This document shows, one piece after another, positions 17,566-25,142 of a DNA stretch of 64,000 nucleotides. The notes below the pieces were generated by a model. That model worked only from the letters and a program-made list of their open reading frames with translations, ran no database searches and was not told the origin of the DNA. The stretch is from Methylobacterium hispanicum (GTDB taxonomy: Bacteria; Pseudomonadota; Alphaproteobacteria; Rhizobiales; Beijerinckiaceae). The DNA is taken from the NCBI RefSeq assembly GCF_022179285.1, contig NZ_BPQO01000003.1:124001-188000 (forward strand), read 5' to 3'. The first letter of the stretch is position 1. Each line of letters opens with the position of its first letter. The position numbers were made by a program, and so were the translations under genes.

Positions 17566-17991
17566 TCAATCCGTCATCGATCCATCCGGGGCGAGGCGTC
17601 CAGCGTCTCTCGCCTCAACTAAACTACGGACGGCATCGACCAGCGCCTCCGGCTCAAAGGGCTTCTGCAGGAAGCGAGCACCTGCTGGCATGGCGTCTGT
17701 CTCGGGCATGATCACTCCCGAGATGATCAGCACGGCCAAATCCGGCCAGCGAGCCGCCACGGCCTTCGCCAGCATCAGCCCCGTAAGCGGCTCGCCGTCT
17801 AGATCGATGTCGGCGACAATCACCCGCAATTCGGTATCAGCGCCGAGCGCCGAGGTCGCCGCCTCGACCGTCGGCGCCTCGATGACCCGAAGGCCGGCAT
17901 CCCGAAGGGCACTGGCGGCTGCCATCATCTGAACCGGCACGTCCTCAACCAAGAGCACTGCAAACGTGCTTGGCGCGTAACCGCCTTCCAT
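17566..17991 (-). CDS. single-domain response regulator receiver
   Basis: A CheY-like receiver of 141 residues with no output domain. Acidic pocket Glu16-Asp17 (LLVEDVPVQ), phosphoacceptor Asp61 in VIVADIDLDG, Thr/Ser switch in LIISGV and the invariant Lys in LQKPFEP. I prefer the ATG at 17991; an ATG at 18018 would add nine residues. Stand-alone receivers of this type relay phosphate or inhibit kinases. No histidine kinase is adjacent; the PAS protein at 11661 lacks a kinase domain and is not an obvious partner. Confidence 0.8.
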   Translation of the reverse strand: MEGGYAPSTFAVLLVEDVPVQMMAAASALRDAGLRVIEAPTVEAATSALGADTELRVIVADIDLDGEPLTGLMLAKAVAARWPDLAVLIISGVIMPETDAMPAGARFLQKPFEPEALVDAVRSLVEARDAGRLAPDGSMTD

Positions 17992-18178
17992 GATCACCCC
18001 GCATTCGTCTCGGCTCATCCTGAACGCGGGCGGTGCGGCTTCCGCCCCATCACGGATTGCGGCGCGGTCCACACGAGCCAGCCTCTACCGTTCCAAGGCT
18101 CGCCCGATCTGCCCGCTATCCACAGACGCGCCGATCGTCGCGGCCACGCTGGTTGAACCCTGCCGCCCGGTGATGCTT

Positions 18179-18193
18179 GTTCCGCAAACGTTC
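18179..18193 (+). promoter_or_regulatory. LexA (SOS) box
   Basis: GTTC-CGCAAAC-GTTC, exactly the GTTC-N7-GTTC direct repeat bound by LexA in alphaproteobacteria, 22 bases before the start of the 73-aa gene that leads into umuD and umuC. It marks the operon as DNA-damage inducible. Confidence 0.85.
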
Positions 18194-18214
18194 TGGTTTT
18201 GCGGAGGCGCTCGG

Positions 18215-18436
18215 ATGCACTGCAACCCTGTCGAGGTCGTGCCATCCGAGGCTAAGCGGATCGCCTACGCCTACCAGCTGGCGGCCGATGGGGACGCTCG
18301 GGCCGCGCTCGTCCACGCGATCGACGACGCCCTCACCGACCTTGCTGAGGCCGAGCGGCGCTCCTTGCGCAGCGATCGGCTGATCTCTCGAGGGTTCGAC
18401 TGGGGCGGCGTCCCCCTTACCGGCCCCAAGGCATGA
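18215..18436 (+). CDS. SOS-operon small protein of unknown function
   Basis: First gene of the LexA-controlled operon. It encodes 73 residues beginning MHCNPVEVVPSEAKRIAYAY, mostly helical and acidic, ending FDWGGVPLTGPKA. GGAGG lies 7 bases before the ATG. Its stop overlaps the likely umuD start (ATGA at 18433), which implies translational coupling. I do not recognise the family. The position suggests a function with the error-prone polymerase. Confidence 0.6.
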   Translation: MHCNPVEVVPSEAKRIAYAYQLAADGDARAALVHAIDDALTDLAEAERRSLRSDRLISRGFDWGGVPLTGPKA

Positions 18437-18887
18437 GCCTCCGTCAGGTTTCTGAGCTGTCCCTTAGGGGCACAGCCACGATCCGCATCCGTTGCTCGGG
18501 CAGGCGCTCTGCGCCGGCTTCCCCTCGCCCGCCGACGACTTCCTGGAGGGCGCGCTCGAGCTGCCGCGTTGGCTCGTGCCGAACCCGCCAGCCACCTTCC
18601 TCTGGCAGATCAGCGGCGAGAGCATGCGCGGCGCCGGCATCTTCGACCGGGATCTCGCCTGCGTCGACCGGAGCCTGACGGCGGGACGCGATAGCATCGT
18701 GGTCGCGGTGGTCGGCGGGCAGATGTCTATCAAGCGGCTCGTCATCGGGGGCAACCGCGCGCGGCTTGCCTTCGACAACCCGGACCTGCCCGCCTTCGCC
18801 GTCGAGGATCTCGAGGAGGCGGCGATCTGGGGTGTGGTGCGCTTCACGATCCGCTGGCACCTCGTCCGCGAGCGGCTCGGCCGATGA
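18433..18887 (+). pseudogene. umuD: umuD (error-prone repair protease subunit), frameshifted
   Basis: LexA-like self-cleaving protein that forms DNA polymerase V with UmuC. The intact-looking part from about 18492 reads LLGQALCAGFPSPADDFLEG, with the cleavage region, nucleophile Ser in SGESMRGAGI and Lys in [10 protein letters not shown]. Upstream, from the ATG at 18433, MSLRQVSELSLRGTATIRI leads naturally into it, but only if one base is restored near 18489. A TTG at 18492 could give a shortened 131-residue protein without the first residues. The stop overlaps umuC (ATGA). One-base deletion or sequencing error. Confidence 0.75.
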
Positions 18888-20166
18888 GCCGGGCGCTGGC
18901 CTTGATCGACGGTAACAGCGTCTACTGCTCGTGCGAGCGCGTGTTCGACCCCAAGCTCGCGGGCGTGCCGGTCATCGTGCTCTCGAACAACGACGGGTGC
19001 GCCATCGTGCGGACCGCCGAGGCGAAGGCGCTCGGCATCCGCATGGGCGAGCCCTTCTTCAAGATCCGGGAGATGTGTCGCAGCCAGGGCGTGCGGGTGT
19101 TCTCGTCGAACTACACCCTCTACGGCGACATGAGCGCGCGTACCAACGCGGTCTACCGGGACTTCTCACCCCGGGTGGAGATCTACTCGATCGACGAAAG
19201 CTTCCTCGACCTATCCGACGTGCGAGCGGACCGGCGTGTCGAGCTCGCCCGCGACCTGCGGGCGACCGTGCGCGCCTGGACCGGCATCCCGACCTGCGTC
19301 GGCATCGGCCCGACCAAGACGCTCGCCAACCACATCGCCAAGAGCGTACCAGACCTCGACGGCGTCTGCGATCTGACCGACCCGGTGGCCTACGACCACT
19401 GGCTCTGCCGGATCTCGGTCTCGGAGGTCTGCGGCATCGGCCGCGCCTCGCTCGCGAAGCTTGAGGCGCTCGGCGTCGACACGGTAGCGGACCTACGCCA
19501 CCTCGACCCGCGGCCGGTGCGCAAGGCGATGACGGTGGTGGGCGAGCGCATCATTCACGAACTGCGGGGGCTCGCCTGCCTGCCCCTCGAGCTGATGCCG
19601 GTCCAGCGCAGGGGCTGCGCGGTCACCCGCTCCTTCTCGTCTCGCGCATCACGGATCGGGCGACGCTGGAGCAGGCGGTCTCCGCGCACGCGACGCGCCT
19701 CGGCGAGAAGCTGCGGCGCGGTGGACTCGCCACCAACCATGTCAGTGTCTTCTACCACACCAGCGAGCACGACCGGGCCGACCCGATGCGCGCGGTCTCC
19801 ACGACTGTCATGCTGCCGGAGGCGACGAGCGACACGCTCGCGCTGATCAAAGCGGCGCTGCTCGGCGTCGCCAAGACCTGGCGCGAGCCCGGCGAGCGGC
19901 CGTGGCGCTACAGCAAGGCCGGCGTGATCACCACCGACCTGATGCGGCTGGAGGACAGCCCGCGGGCGTTGATCGGGCAGATGGACCGCGAGCGCTCGGG
20001 CCCGCTGATGGCGGGGATCGACGCCTGCAACGCGCGTTGGGGCGCTGGTGCCGTCGTGCCGGCGCGCGCGGGCGTGCTGGAGAAGCGGGACTGGAGCACG
20101 AAGTTCGAGATGCGGACGCCGCGCTACACGACGCAGGTGAGTGAGCTACCGGTGGCGCTGGCTTAG
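18884..20166 (+). pseudogene. umuC: umuC (DNA polymerase V catalytic subunit), frameshifted
   Basis: Y-family translesion polymerase. The first frame covers about 250 residues: [43 protein letters not shown] (catalytic acids), [14 protein letters not shown] and AVTRSFSSR. After about 19642 the homologous reading ([20 protein letters not shown], then [10 protein letters not shown] and the little-finger domain to VSELPVALA) is in the frame reached by losing one base. The restored protein would be 427 residues, normal for UmuC. As written the product loses the little finger and C-terminus and should be inactive. It overlaps umuD by ATGA. Confidence 0.85.
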
Positions 20167-20204
20167 ACTGAGAGGAAGCCGATTTATTGTACACCGAAGC
20201 GGGC

Positions 20205-21290
20205 TTAGCGGACGCCCAATCCTACCGCGACCGCCTTCTGCAGGAGCGATGATCGGCTGTGTACCCAGATTGGACCTGCTAGAACAACGTTCTGGCTTAG
20301 ACCACGCTTGAATTCGTACACGCCGCGATTTGCGGCGGGATCGATGCCGCCATGATCGAATACCTTGCACCCCGCGGCAGAGGCGCGTTCAATTAGCCGC
20401 CAGATTGCCAGCGTCGCCGCACCACTTGCCCGCGCCCGATCGGTAGAGGCCGTGAAGAAATCAGTACAACGCTCCGCCGTGAGATGAGCTATGCGGATCA
20501 GGACGAGCTCGCCCCGATCTCGCACCTCAACAAAGAGGTGACGAGGATCGCGCGCCGCGAGGTCCCGATAAGCTGCGCAGTCAAAGGAGTTGGAAAAGCC
20601 ACGCTGCTTTTTCAGCTCGGAGTAGAGAACACTGAAGGCGTCGAAGCAGGCAAGCCGCTCCTCCACATCCTCAACAAAGCGTGCGGACAAACTCGGCGTC
20701 CGCTCGACGCGACGGAGCACCTTTCTCCAACGCGACTCCATTTGCCCTTCGATGCCCCTCAGGCCGACAGTCAGATCAACGTCAATTGTGTGCCGAATCG
20801 GCGTAACTACGGGAGTGAAGCCCTGTGCTAGAACAGCACTCGTAGCGGCTGAGCACTGAGAACGCTCGAAGTCGATTAGCACGACGTCGAAGCGGCTCAG
20901 CCTGAGATGGCTGAAGCAGGCTTGCAGGCATCGTTCGGCGCGTCGCGCGCCTTTATGAGTTAGCAGTGGTCCACCCTGTATCCGCACAATTCGGACCGGA
21001 CCGCGCGTCCGCTCATGGTACTGGGCCAAAGCGAGAATATCGTCGGCTCCGTCGAGTATGGCAAGTCTGTGGACCTTCCAGCCTGTACGGCTCTTGTATT
21101 CGCCCCAGAGCCACGAAGCGAATATATTGCCGCGCGGGTGCGCCCAAATCGCAGCGTCCCATTCGCCGCTGTCGGTGATCGTCCGAACGCTTATTCCAGA
21201 TCGAACGTGATCAAGGGACGTCTCAATTGCTCGAATTCCCCACAAATCCCGGCTCAAAAGGCCAGTCGGAGCCTGTGTCCTCGGGAGCAT
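20205..21290 (-). CDS. FemAB/GNAT-like acyltransferase
   Basis: A 361-residue protein of the Fem/BioF2 group: two GNAT-type folds that attach amino acids or acyl groups, often to cell-wall or exported glycans. The second fold has VEVRDRGELVLIRIAHLTAE, TDFFTASTDRARASGAATLA and VFDHGGIDPAANRGVYEFKR, the usual pattern of this group. The start at ATG 21290 follows AAGG; a GTG at 21359 would add 23 residues. Base composition here is less GC-rich than in the core genes. Substrate cannot be told. No exopolysaccharide genes are adjacent. Confidence 0.7.
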   Translation of the reverse strand: MLPRTQAPTGLLSRDLWGIRAIETSLDHVRSGISVRTITDSGEWDAAIWAHPRGNIFASWLWGEYKSRTGWKVHRLAILDGADDILALAQYHERTRGPVRIVRIQGGPLLTHKGARRAERCLQACFSHLRLSRFDVVLIDFERSQCSAATSAVLAQGFTPVVTPIRHTIDVDLTVGLRGIEGQMESRWRKVLRRVERTPSLSARFVEDVEERLACFDAFSVLYSELKKQRGFSNSFDCAAYRDLAARDPRHLFVEVRDRGELVLIRIAHLTAERCTDFFTASTDRARASGAATLAIWRLIERASAAGCKVFDHGGIDPAANRGVYEFKRGLSQNVVLAGPIWVHSRSSLLQKAVAVGLGVR

Positions 21291-21464
21291 GTCTGGCCTT
21301 GCAGCTGGCGATTTGGAGCGAGTGAGATTGCGCTGTCCGACCGTCGTCCAAGAGGGCACTGAGTCGTCAGGTATTACACCCGCATAGCTCCAAGACTATG
21401 CGGAAGGCCACCGGCGGCAATAATCCTTCTGAGCTACCGCCTATGTGTCTGGCTCCGATCTGAG

Positions 21465-21728
21465 TTATTCGATCCTCATTGGTCGGCCCATCAAGATCGC
21501 GGTCCGCGCCATGGTACGCCGCCAGCGGGGCTTGGCTTCCGGATCGGCCAGAGGCTTCGCGGAGGGCTCGTGCGCCTCGACCGCCGCGGCGAGGTCGAGC
21601 AGGTAGCCGCCGATCGGGTAGGAGGCGGTCTTCGGCTTCGCGAGCACCGCATCGACCGCGGCGTTGATCTCGTCGTCGGTAATTTCGGCGGCCTTGCGGA
21701 GGGTGCCCGTGGTCTTCTGGTCAGCCAT
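21465..21728 (-). CDS. small hypothetical protein
   Basis: Encodes 87 residues: MADQKTTGTLRKAAEITDDE, then INAAVDAVLAKPKTASYPIG and a basic end (KPRWRRTMARTAILMGRPMR). Helical, without membrane segments. No domain recognised. The ribosome binding site is weak. It may be associated with the accessory region, as similar short proteins are common in Methylobacterium, but I cannot name it. Confidence 0.5.
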   Translation of the reverse strand: MADQKTTGTLRKAAEITDDEINAAVDAVLAKPKTASYPIGGYLLDLAAAVEAHEPSAKPLADPEAKPRWRRTMARTAILMGRPMRIE

Positions 21729-21998
21729 GGCGTGAGGATAGCGCCTTCTCTCGGTAATGGCCCGTGCTTCCTGGCTCTAATCCGCAAACCGGCCAGCCCA
21801 ACCGCAAGTGAATTACATTAACATTCGCTATGAGCGGGGCCGCTCGTCATACGATGATGAAATATCGAGTGCGGCGACGTATTGTGTTTGACAGAGTCGC
21901 GTGGGCGTGATGAGGCAATTTCGGGGGGGCGATGAAGGCGGATTGAGACTTGCTGTACCCCTGGGCGGATACGCTAGGCGCTGATCCGGGGAGCAATC

Positions 21999-22238
21999 GT
22001 GGTAAAAAGCAAAATCTCACTCACACCAGCCGAATTGGCGGCACTTAAATCCGTATTGAGGCACGGTGAAGAGCCGCTCGAATTCGTCACAACGGCTATC
22101 AACCTCGAAATTGCACGCCGGGAAAGCCGGCCTCGACGCGGTCTCAGAGCCACAAAGATCTTGGTGACGCCTCAGCATGAGGTGCCGGAAGAGCTGAACG
22201 AGATCGAGATCATTGCCAGCGTTGGAGCTAGCGAATGA
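21999..22238 (+). CDS. small protein, possible ribbon-helix-helix type
   Basis: Encodes 79 residues from a GTG with GGGGAG upstream. LTPAELAALKSVLRHGEEPL followed by EFVTTAINLEIARRESR resembles the helix pair of short RHH regulators and antitoxin N-terminal domains; the match is by pattern only. The rest is acidic. No toxin-like gene is directly next to it. Alternatively a YlcI/YnfO-like protein of unknown role. Confidence 0.45.
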   Translation: MVKSKISLTPAELAALKSVLRHGEEPLEFVTTAINLEIARRESRPRRGLRATKILVTPQHEVPEELNEIEIIASVGASE

Positions 22239-22244
22239 GCCCGT

Positions 22245-22560
22245 TCACCCCTTGAACGCCCAGATCGGAATGCCGCGCAGGCGCGGGTGGGGGGGCCGAC
22301 CTGCATCCAGACCTGCATCCAGTAGTAGGTGAGGTTCCCGAACCCGATGCGGTCGGCGCCGATGGTCTCGGCCGGCCGAGCGGTGATCACCAGTGCGCCG
22401 CAGTAGTCCGAGCGGATCGTGCCGTGCTGGGCGTGCACGCTGAACAGGTCGAGGTCGGTCCGACCGAGATCCACCGCCTAGGCCCCGAACCGCTCCAGGA
22501 AGTCGAGCATGTTGGCGTGCGCCTTCTGCCACTGCTCGCCGTAGAGGCCGGGGCAGGGAC
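22245..22560 (-). pseudogene. degraded C-terminal fragment of a hypothetical gene
   Basis: On the minus strand CPGLYGEQWQKAHANMLDFL runs into ERFGA, a TAG at 22480-22478, then AVDLGRTDLDLFSVHAQHG, RSDYCGALVITARPAE and GFGNLTYYWMQV. A 12-bp tandem duplication (CTGCATCCAGAC repeated, near 22301-22325) then doubles WMQV, and the closing GIPIWAFKG lies in another frame. Nonsense, duplication and frameshift together mark it as dead. I do not recognise the parent protein. No intact start is present. Confidence 0.55.
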
Positions 22561-22630
22561 TCTTCGTTGGGCTAAGGCGTTCGACGCCGGAACGCCAAGT
22601 GTAGAGGTCGGAGGTCGGAGGTCGGGAGAG

Positions 22631-22676
22631 GGGCGAGGTGCGCTGACATGCCGGCCTTGTGGCGCGGCTCGGTTGC
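22631..22676 (+). repeat. 5' fragment duplicated from the gene at 23307
   Basis: The segment GGGCGAGGTGCGC-GACATG and the following codons (MPALWRGSVA) match 23290-23335 (MLALWAGSVA) including the region before the start codon. Similarity stops near 22676, where an unrelated minus-strand gene begins. It is a truncated copy left by a duplication or recombination. Confidence 0.6.
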
Positions 22677-22683
22677 TTCGACC

Positions 22684-22905
22684 TTAAACGGCAGCAGATA
22701 CGTACCGCAGCAGACCTATCAGCGCTGCACCGCAGGCCAGGGAAAAGACGAGCTGGCCGATCGGCGTCAGGTCATCGATTGGCCCGAACAGAAAGATTGA
22801 CAAAGCCGCGACAGCGCCGATGGCGAGCACGCGCTCTCCTACCCATCGTTTGAGGGGCACAGTGTCGTCCTCGTCCAAAGGCAGGCTGCTTACGTTGCCG
22901 TTCAA
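22684..22905 (-). CDS. small two-helix membrane protein
   Basis: Encodes 73 residues: an acidic N-terminus (MNGNVSSLPLDEDDTVPLKR) and two hydrophobic helices (VLAIGAVAALSIFLFG and IGQLVFSLACGAALIGLLRY) joined by a short acidic turn. The start overlaps the upstream gene's stop (ATGA at 22905-22902), so the two are translationally coupled. Size and shape recall holin-like or accessory membrane proteins, but nothing identifies it. Confidence 0.55.
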   Translation of the reverse strand: MNGNVSSLPLDEDDTVPLKRWVGERVLAIGAVAALSIFLFGPIDDLTPIGQLVFSLACGAALIGLLRYVSAAV

Positions 22906-23204
22906 GGCGCCACCTTCTGAGTCAGTTTCTGCAGGGCTTCGTTGCCGCTCTTAATTTTATGCTCGAGAGTGATATAAACCCTGCTGTTCAAGAAGAAACG
23001 ATCAACCGCCCAAAAGCAGCCTACAACGACGAGCACTTGAGCTGCCCACAGGATAACGGCCAGGTCCCTTTTCTTCTGTTTTCTCGGACTGTCTGTGTCC
23101 TGCGTAGCAGGGGCCCGGACGGTGCCGCGGGGATTGAGGACGCGCGATGCTGCCCGATTGCTCAGAACTAAGTTGTCGAGGTCGGTCTTATTCGGCCGCG
23201 GCAT
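22902..23204 (-). CDS. small single-helix membrane protein
   Basis: Encodes 100 residues: a polar, Lys/Arg-rich N-terminal half (MPRPNKTDLDNLVLSNRAAS, SPRKQKKRD), one membrane helix (LAVILWAAQVLVVVGCFWAV) and a C-terminal helix with LEHKIKSGNEALQKLTQKV that could form a coiled coil. Upstream gene of a two-gene operon with the 73-residue membrane protein. The frame is open much further upstream, but that part lies opposite the gene at 23307 and is not supported. Confidence 0.5.
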   Translation of the reverse strand: MPRPNKTDLDNLVLSNRAASRVLNPRGTVRAPATQDTDSPRKQKKRDLAVILWAAQVLVVVGCFWAVDRFFLNSRVYITLEHKIKSGNEALQKLTQKVAP

Positions 23205-23306
23205 GGTGTGGCTGTCCGTCCAGTGATCCGACGGAGCATAGACGTGGCAGGTTAATCGCTCGCGGACCGCATAGCCGGATGTTGGGATGGGGCGAGGTGC
23301 GCGGAC

Positions 23307-23915
23307 ATGCTGGCCTTGTGGGCCGGTTCGGTCGCCGAAGCGCGCCTGGCCGGTACGCATGTCGATCTCCAGGCTGAACATTCGCGGCGCCGTGCCGGGA
23401 TCGCCCTTGCAGCGCGGCGGCCGATGCCGCTCGCGCACATCGAATACGACGAGGTGGCCCGCCGAGTGGTCGCTCTTCATGATGAAGATGTGGACCGCGC
23501 CGTCAGCATTGGCACCGTGAGTGCCGCCCGTCTCGCTCGGCGCCACCTGCGCGAGATCTTCGCTCGTACAGGAGCGGCCCAGCCGAGTGGCCGCCTGCCG
23601 CCTCCGCTGGTCCCCGCCGCCGAGCCAATCTTTGCCGCGATCGCGGCGGTCCGTTCTACCGAGCGCGCGTTCACGGCCTCGCTTAAGGGCCTGGACGAGA
23701 ACGACACGGAGGCTGTTCGGCGCGCTGACAAGGCTGGCGAGACGAACGATCGCGCCGTGGCCGCGCTCTACGCCTTGATCCCAACGATGGTTGCCGGCCT
23801 TCAGGCGCTGATCCGGCACTACGCCGAGGATGCTGAGGCTTTTGAGCCCGGCACGGCCGGCACGCTGAACCTCGCGCATCTCGCCCGGATCGTGGTGAGC
23901 AACGCCCCGAGCTAG
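23307..23915 (+). CDS. hypothetical protein, tandem relative of the next gene
   Basis: Encodes 202 residues. The C-terminal half (AAEPIFAAIAAVRSTERAFT ... DRAVAALYALIPTMVAGLQALIRHYAEDAE) resembles the start of the next gene (AEDPIHAAIARHRAAYDAF ... GALALLTHLRWWLADEAE), so the two look like tandem relatives. This helical pattern is common in Methylobacterium proteins of unknown role. The N-terminal 70 residues are basic. The start region is the source of the fragment at 22631-22676. Confidence 0.5.
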   Translation: MLALWAGSVAEARLAGTHVDLQAEHSRRRAGIALAARRPMPLAHIEYDEVARRVVALHDEDVDRAVSIGTVSAARLARRHLREIFARTGAAQPSGRLPPPLVPAAEPIFAAIAAVRSTERAFTASLKGLDENDTEAVRRADKAGETNDRAVAALYALIPTMVAGLQALIRHYAEDAEAFEPGTAGTLNLAHLARIVVSNAPS

Positions 23916-23994
23916 GCGCCCCGCGGCCCGCACACCGCCAGTCCCTCCCCTCCCCGCCATTCCCGACCCAACGAGCCCTCACGGAGCCCGAACG

Positions 23995-24615
23995 ATGATC
24001 CATGTCCAGATGCCTGCGGAGGATCCGATCCACGCGGCCATTGCGCGGCATCGCGCTGCCTACGACGCCTTTCAGGTCGCCCCTGAAGGCACGCCGAGCG
24101 TCGAGGCCAGCAACGAGTACGACGCTGCCTCCGATGCCCTCGTGTCGACCGCGTGCGCCACACGGTTCGGCGCTCTCGCTCTGCTGACGCACCTGCGCTG
24201 GTGGCTCGCGGACGAGGCCGAGTTCAAGGCTGGGCATCAGCCCGCCTACGGTCTTGCCGAGGCCCGCGCCGCCGACCTGACGCTGTTCCTTGGCACGCCC
24301 CTATCGCCAGCCATGCGGCCCAACGGCGATGTCTTGGCGGGCTTCCTGCCGCAGGCCGCGCCTGCTGGGTGCCTCGGCCGGGCACTGCCGGCCTGTGATC
24401 GGCGCCGGCATGGCGCTGCTCGTGCCGCACCGAGCGAACCGCTTCCCGGCGAAGGGGCGGAGGCGGCGCTGATCGTCTCGGCCCGGCCGGACACCGCGCA
24501 CGTCCGCGCCCCGCGGCTGCTGACCCTCTCCGGCGAAATCCTCGCCAGCTTCCTCCTCAGCCGCGACAAAACCGTTCTACCTGAGTGTGGCAGATCGGGG
24601 CGAAGGCATGCGTAG
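23995..24615 (+). CDS. hypothetical helical protein
   Basis: Encodes 206 residues. Residues 1-105 form a helical domain (PIHAAIARHRAAYDAF, ACATRFGALALLTHLRWWLA, YGLAEARAADLTLFLG). After about residue 115 the sequence turns Arg/Pro-rich and less protein-like, and alternative frames there are also open, so a frameshift near 24360 is possible but not shown. Relative of the gene 80 bases upstream. Function unknown. Confidence 0.5.
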   Translation: MIHVQMPAEDPIHAAIARHRAAYDAFQVAPEGTPSVEASNEYDAASDALVSTACATRFGALALLTHLRWWLADEAEFKAGHQPAYGLAEARAADLTLFLGTPLSPAMRPNGDVLAGFLPQAAPAGCLGRALPACDRRRHGAARAAPSEPLPGEGAEAALIVSARPDTAHVRAPRLLTLSGEILASFLLSRDKTVLPECGRSGRRHA

Positions 24616-25142
24616 TGAATGCCGGCACGTCGCTCGTAGCGGATGGCAAGACGGCGGACGCCGGATGGTTTCAAGGCCTGAACAGTTTGGGGGGGAATGT
24701 CATCCCCAGCCGATGGAGGGGCAGCGATCCGGTGGCCTCCAGAAGCGTGACCAAAGCGGCATCATAGTGCTGACAGCGTGGTGCGTCCTGAGTGCGCATG
24801 CTGCCTAAGCCCATGCCCCTTAAATTTAATCCCCGACGGATGCAAAAAAATGCACGATGCCCTTGACGCAGGCCTCGGCACAGGTGATCTTGGTATACAA
24901 TATATGGGCTAAGGGCGAGACTAGCTTCGGCAGCAACTCGGCTTGAGCATCGCGTGCCGCGCTGCTCTCGATCGTCCGTGCCCGGCCAGTCCTCCCGGCC
25001 GACAGGCGGTCAACTATACTTTGATATACTTCGCATCGGGCGAAAGCTCGAATGCGAACGCGCACTCTTTGTCCGCAGCGCCTCGAAGATGCGTTCGCGG
25101 GCATGAAAAAAGCACATAAATAACATAGGTGAGGAGATATCT
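24616..25142. promoter_or_regulatory. long upstream region of the oxalate transporter gene
   Basis: 527 bp without a supported gene. It contains two copies of TTGRTATAC, TTGGTATAC at 24890-24898 and TTGATATAC at 25021-25029, plausible half-sites for a GntR/FadR-type or similar regulator, and an AT-rich stretch from 25108 to the GAGGAGATAT site just before the oxlT start. A minus-strand frame at 24826-25104 has no ribosome binding site or recognisable features and is not called. Confidence 0.4.

Noticed and set aside
21999..22560. Toxin-antitoxin pair (RHH-like gene with the minus-strand frame)
   Set aside because: The minus-strand frame is a degraded fragment, convergent rather than co-oriented, with no toxin features.
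24826..25104. A 92-residue minus-strand protein upstream of oxlT
   Set aside because: No ribosome binding site, no recognisable domain, and it covers the probable control region of oxlT.
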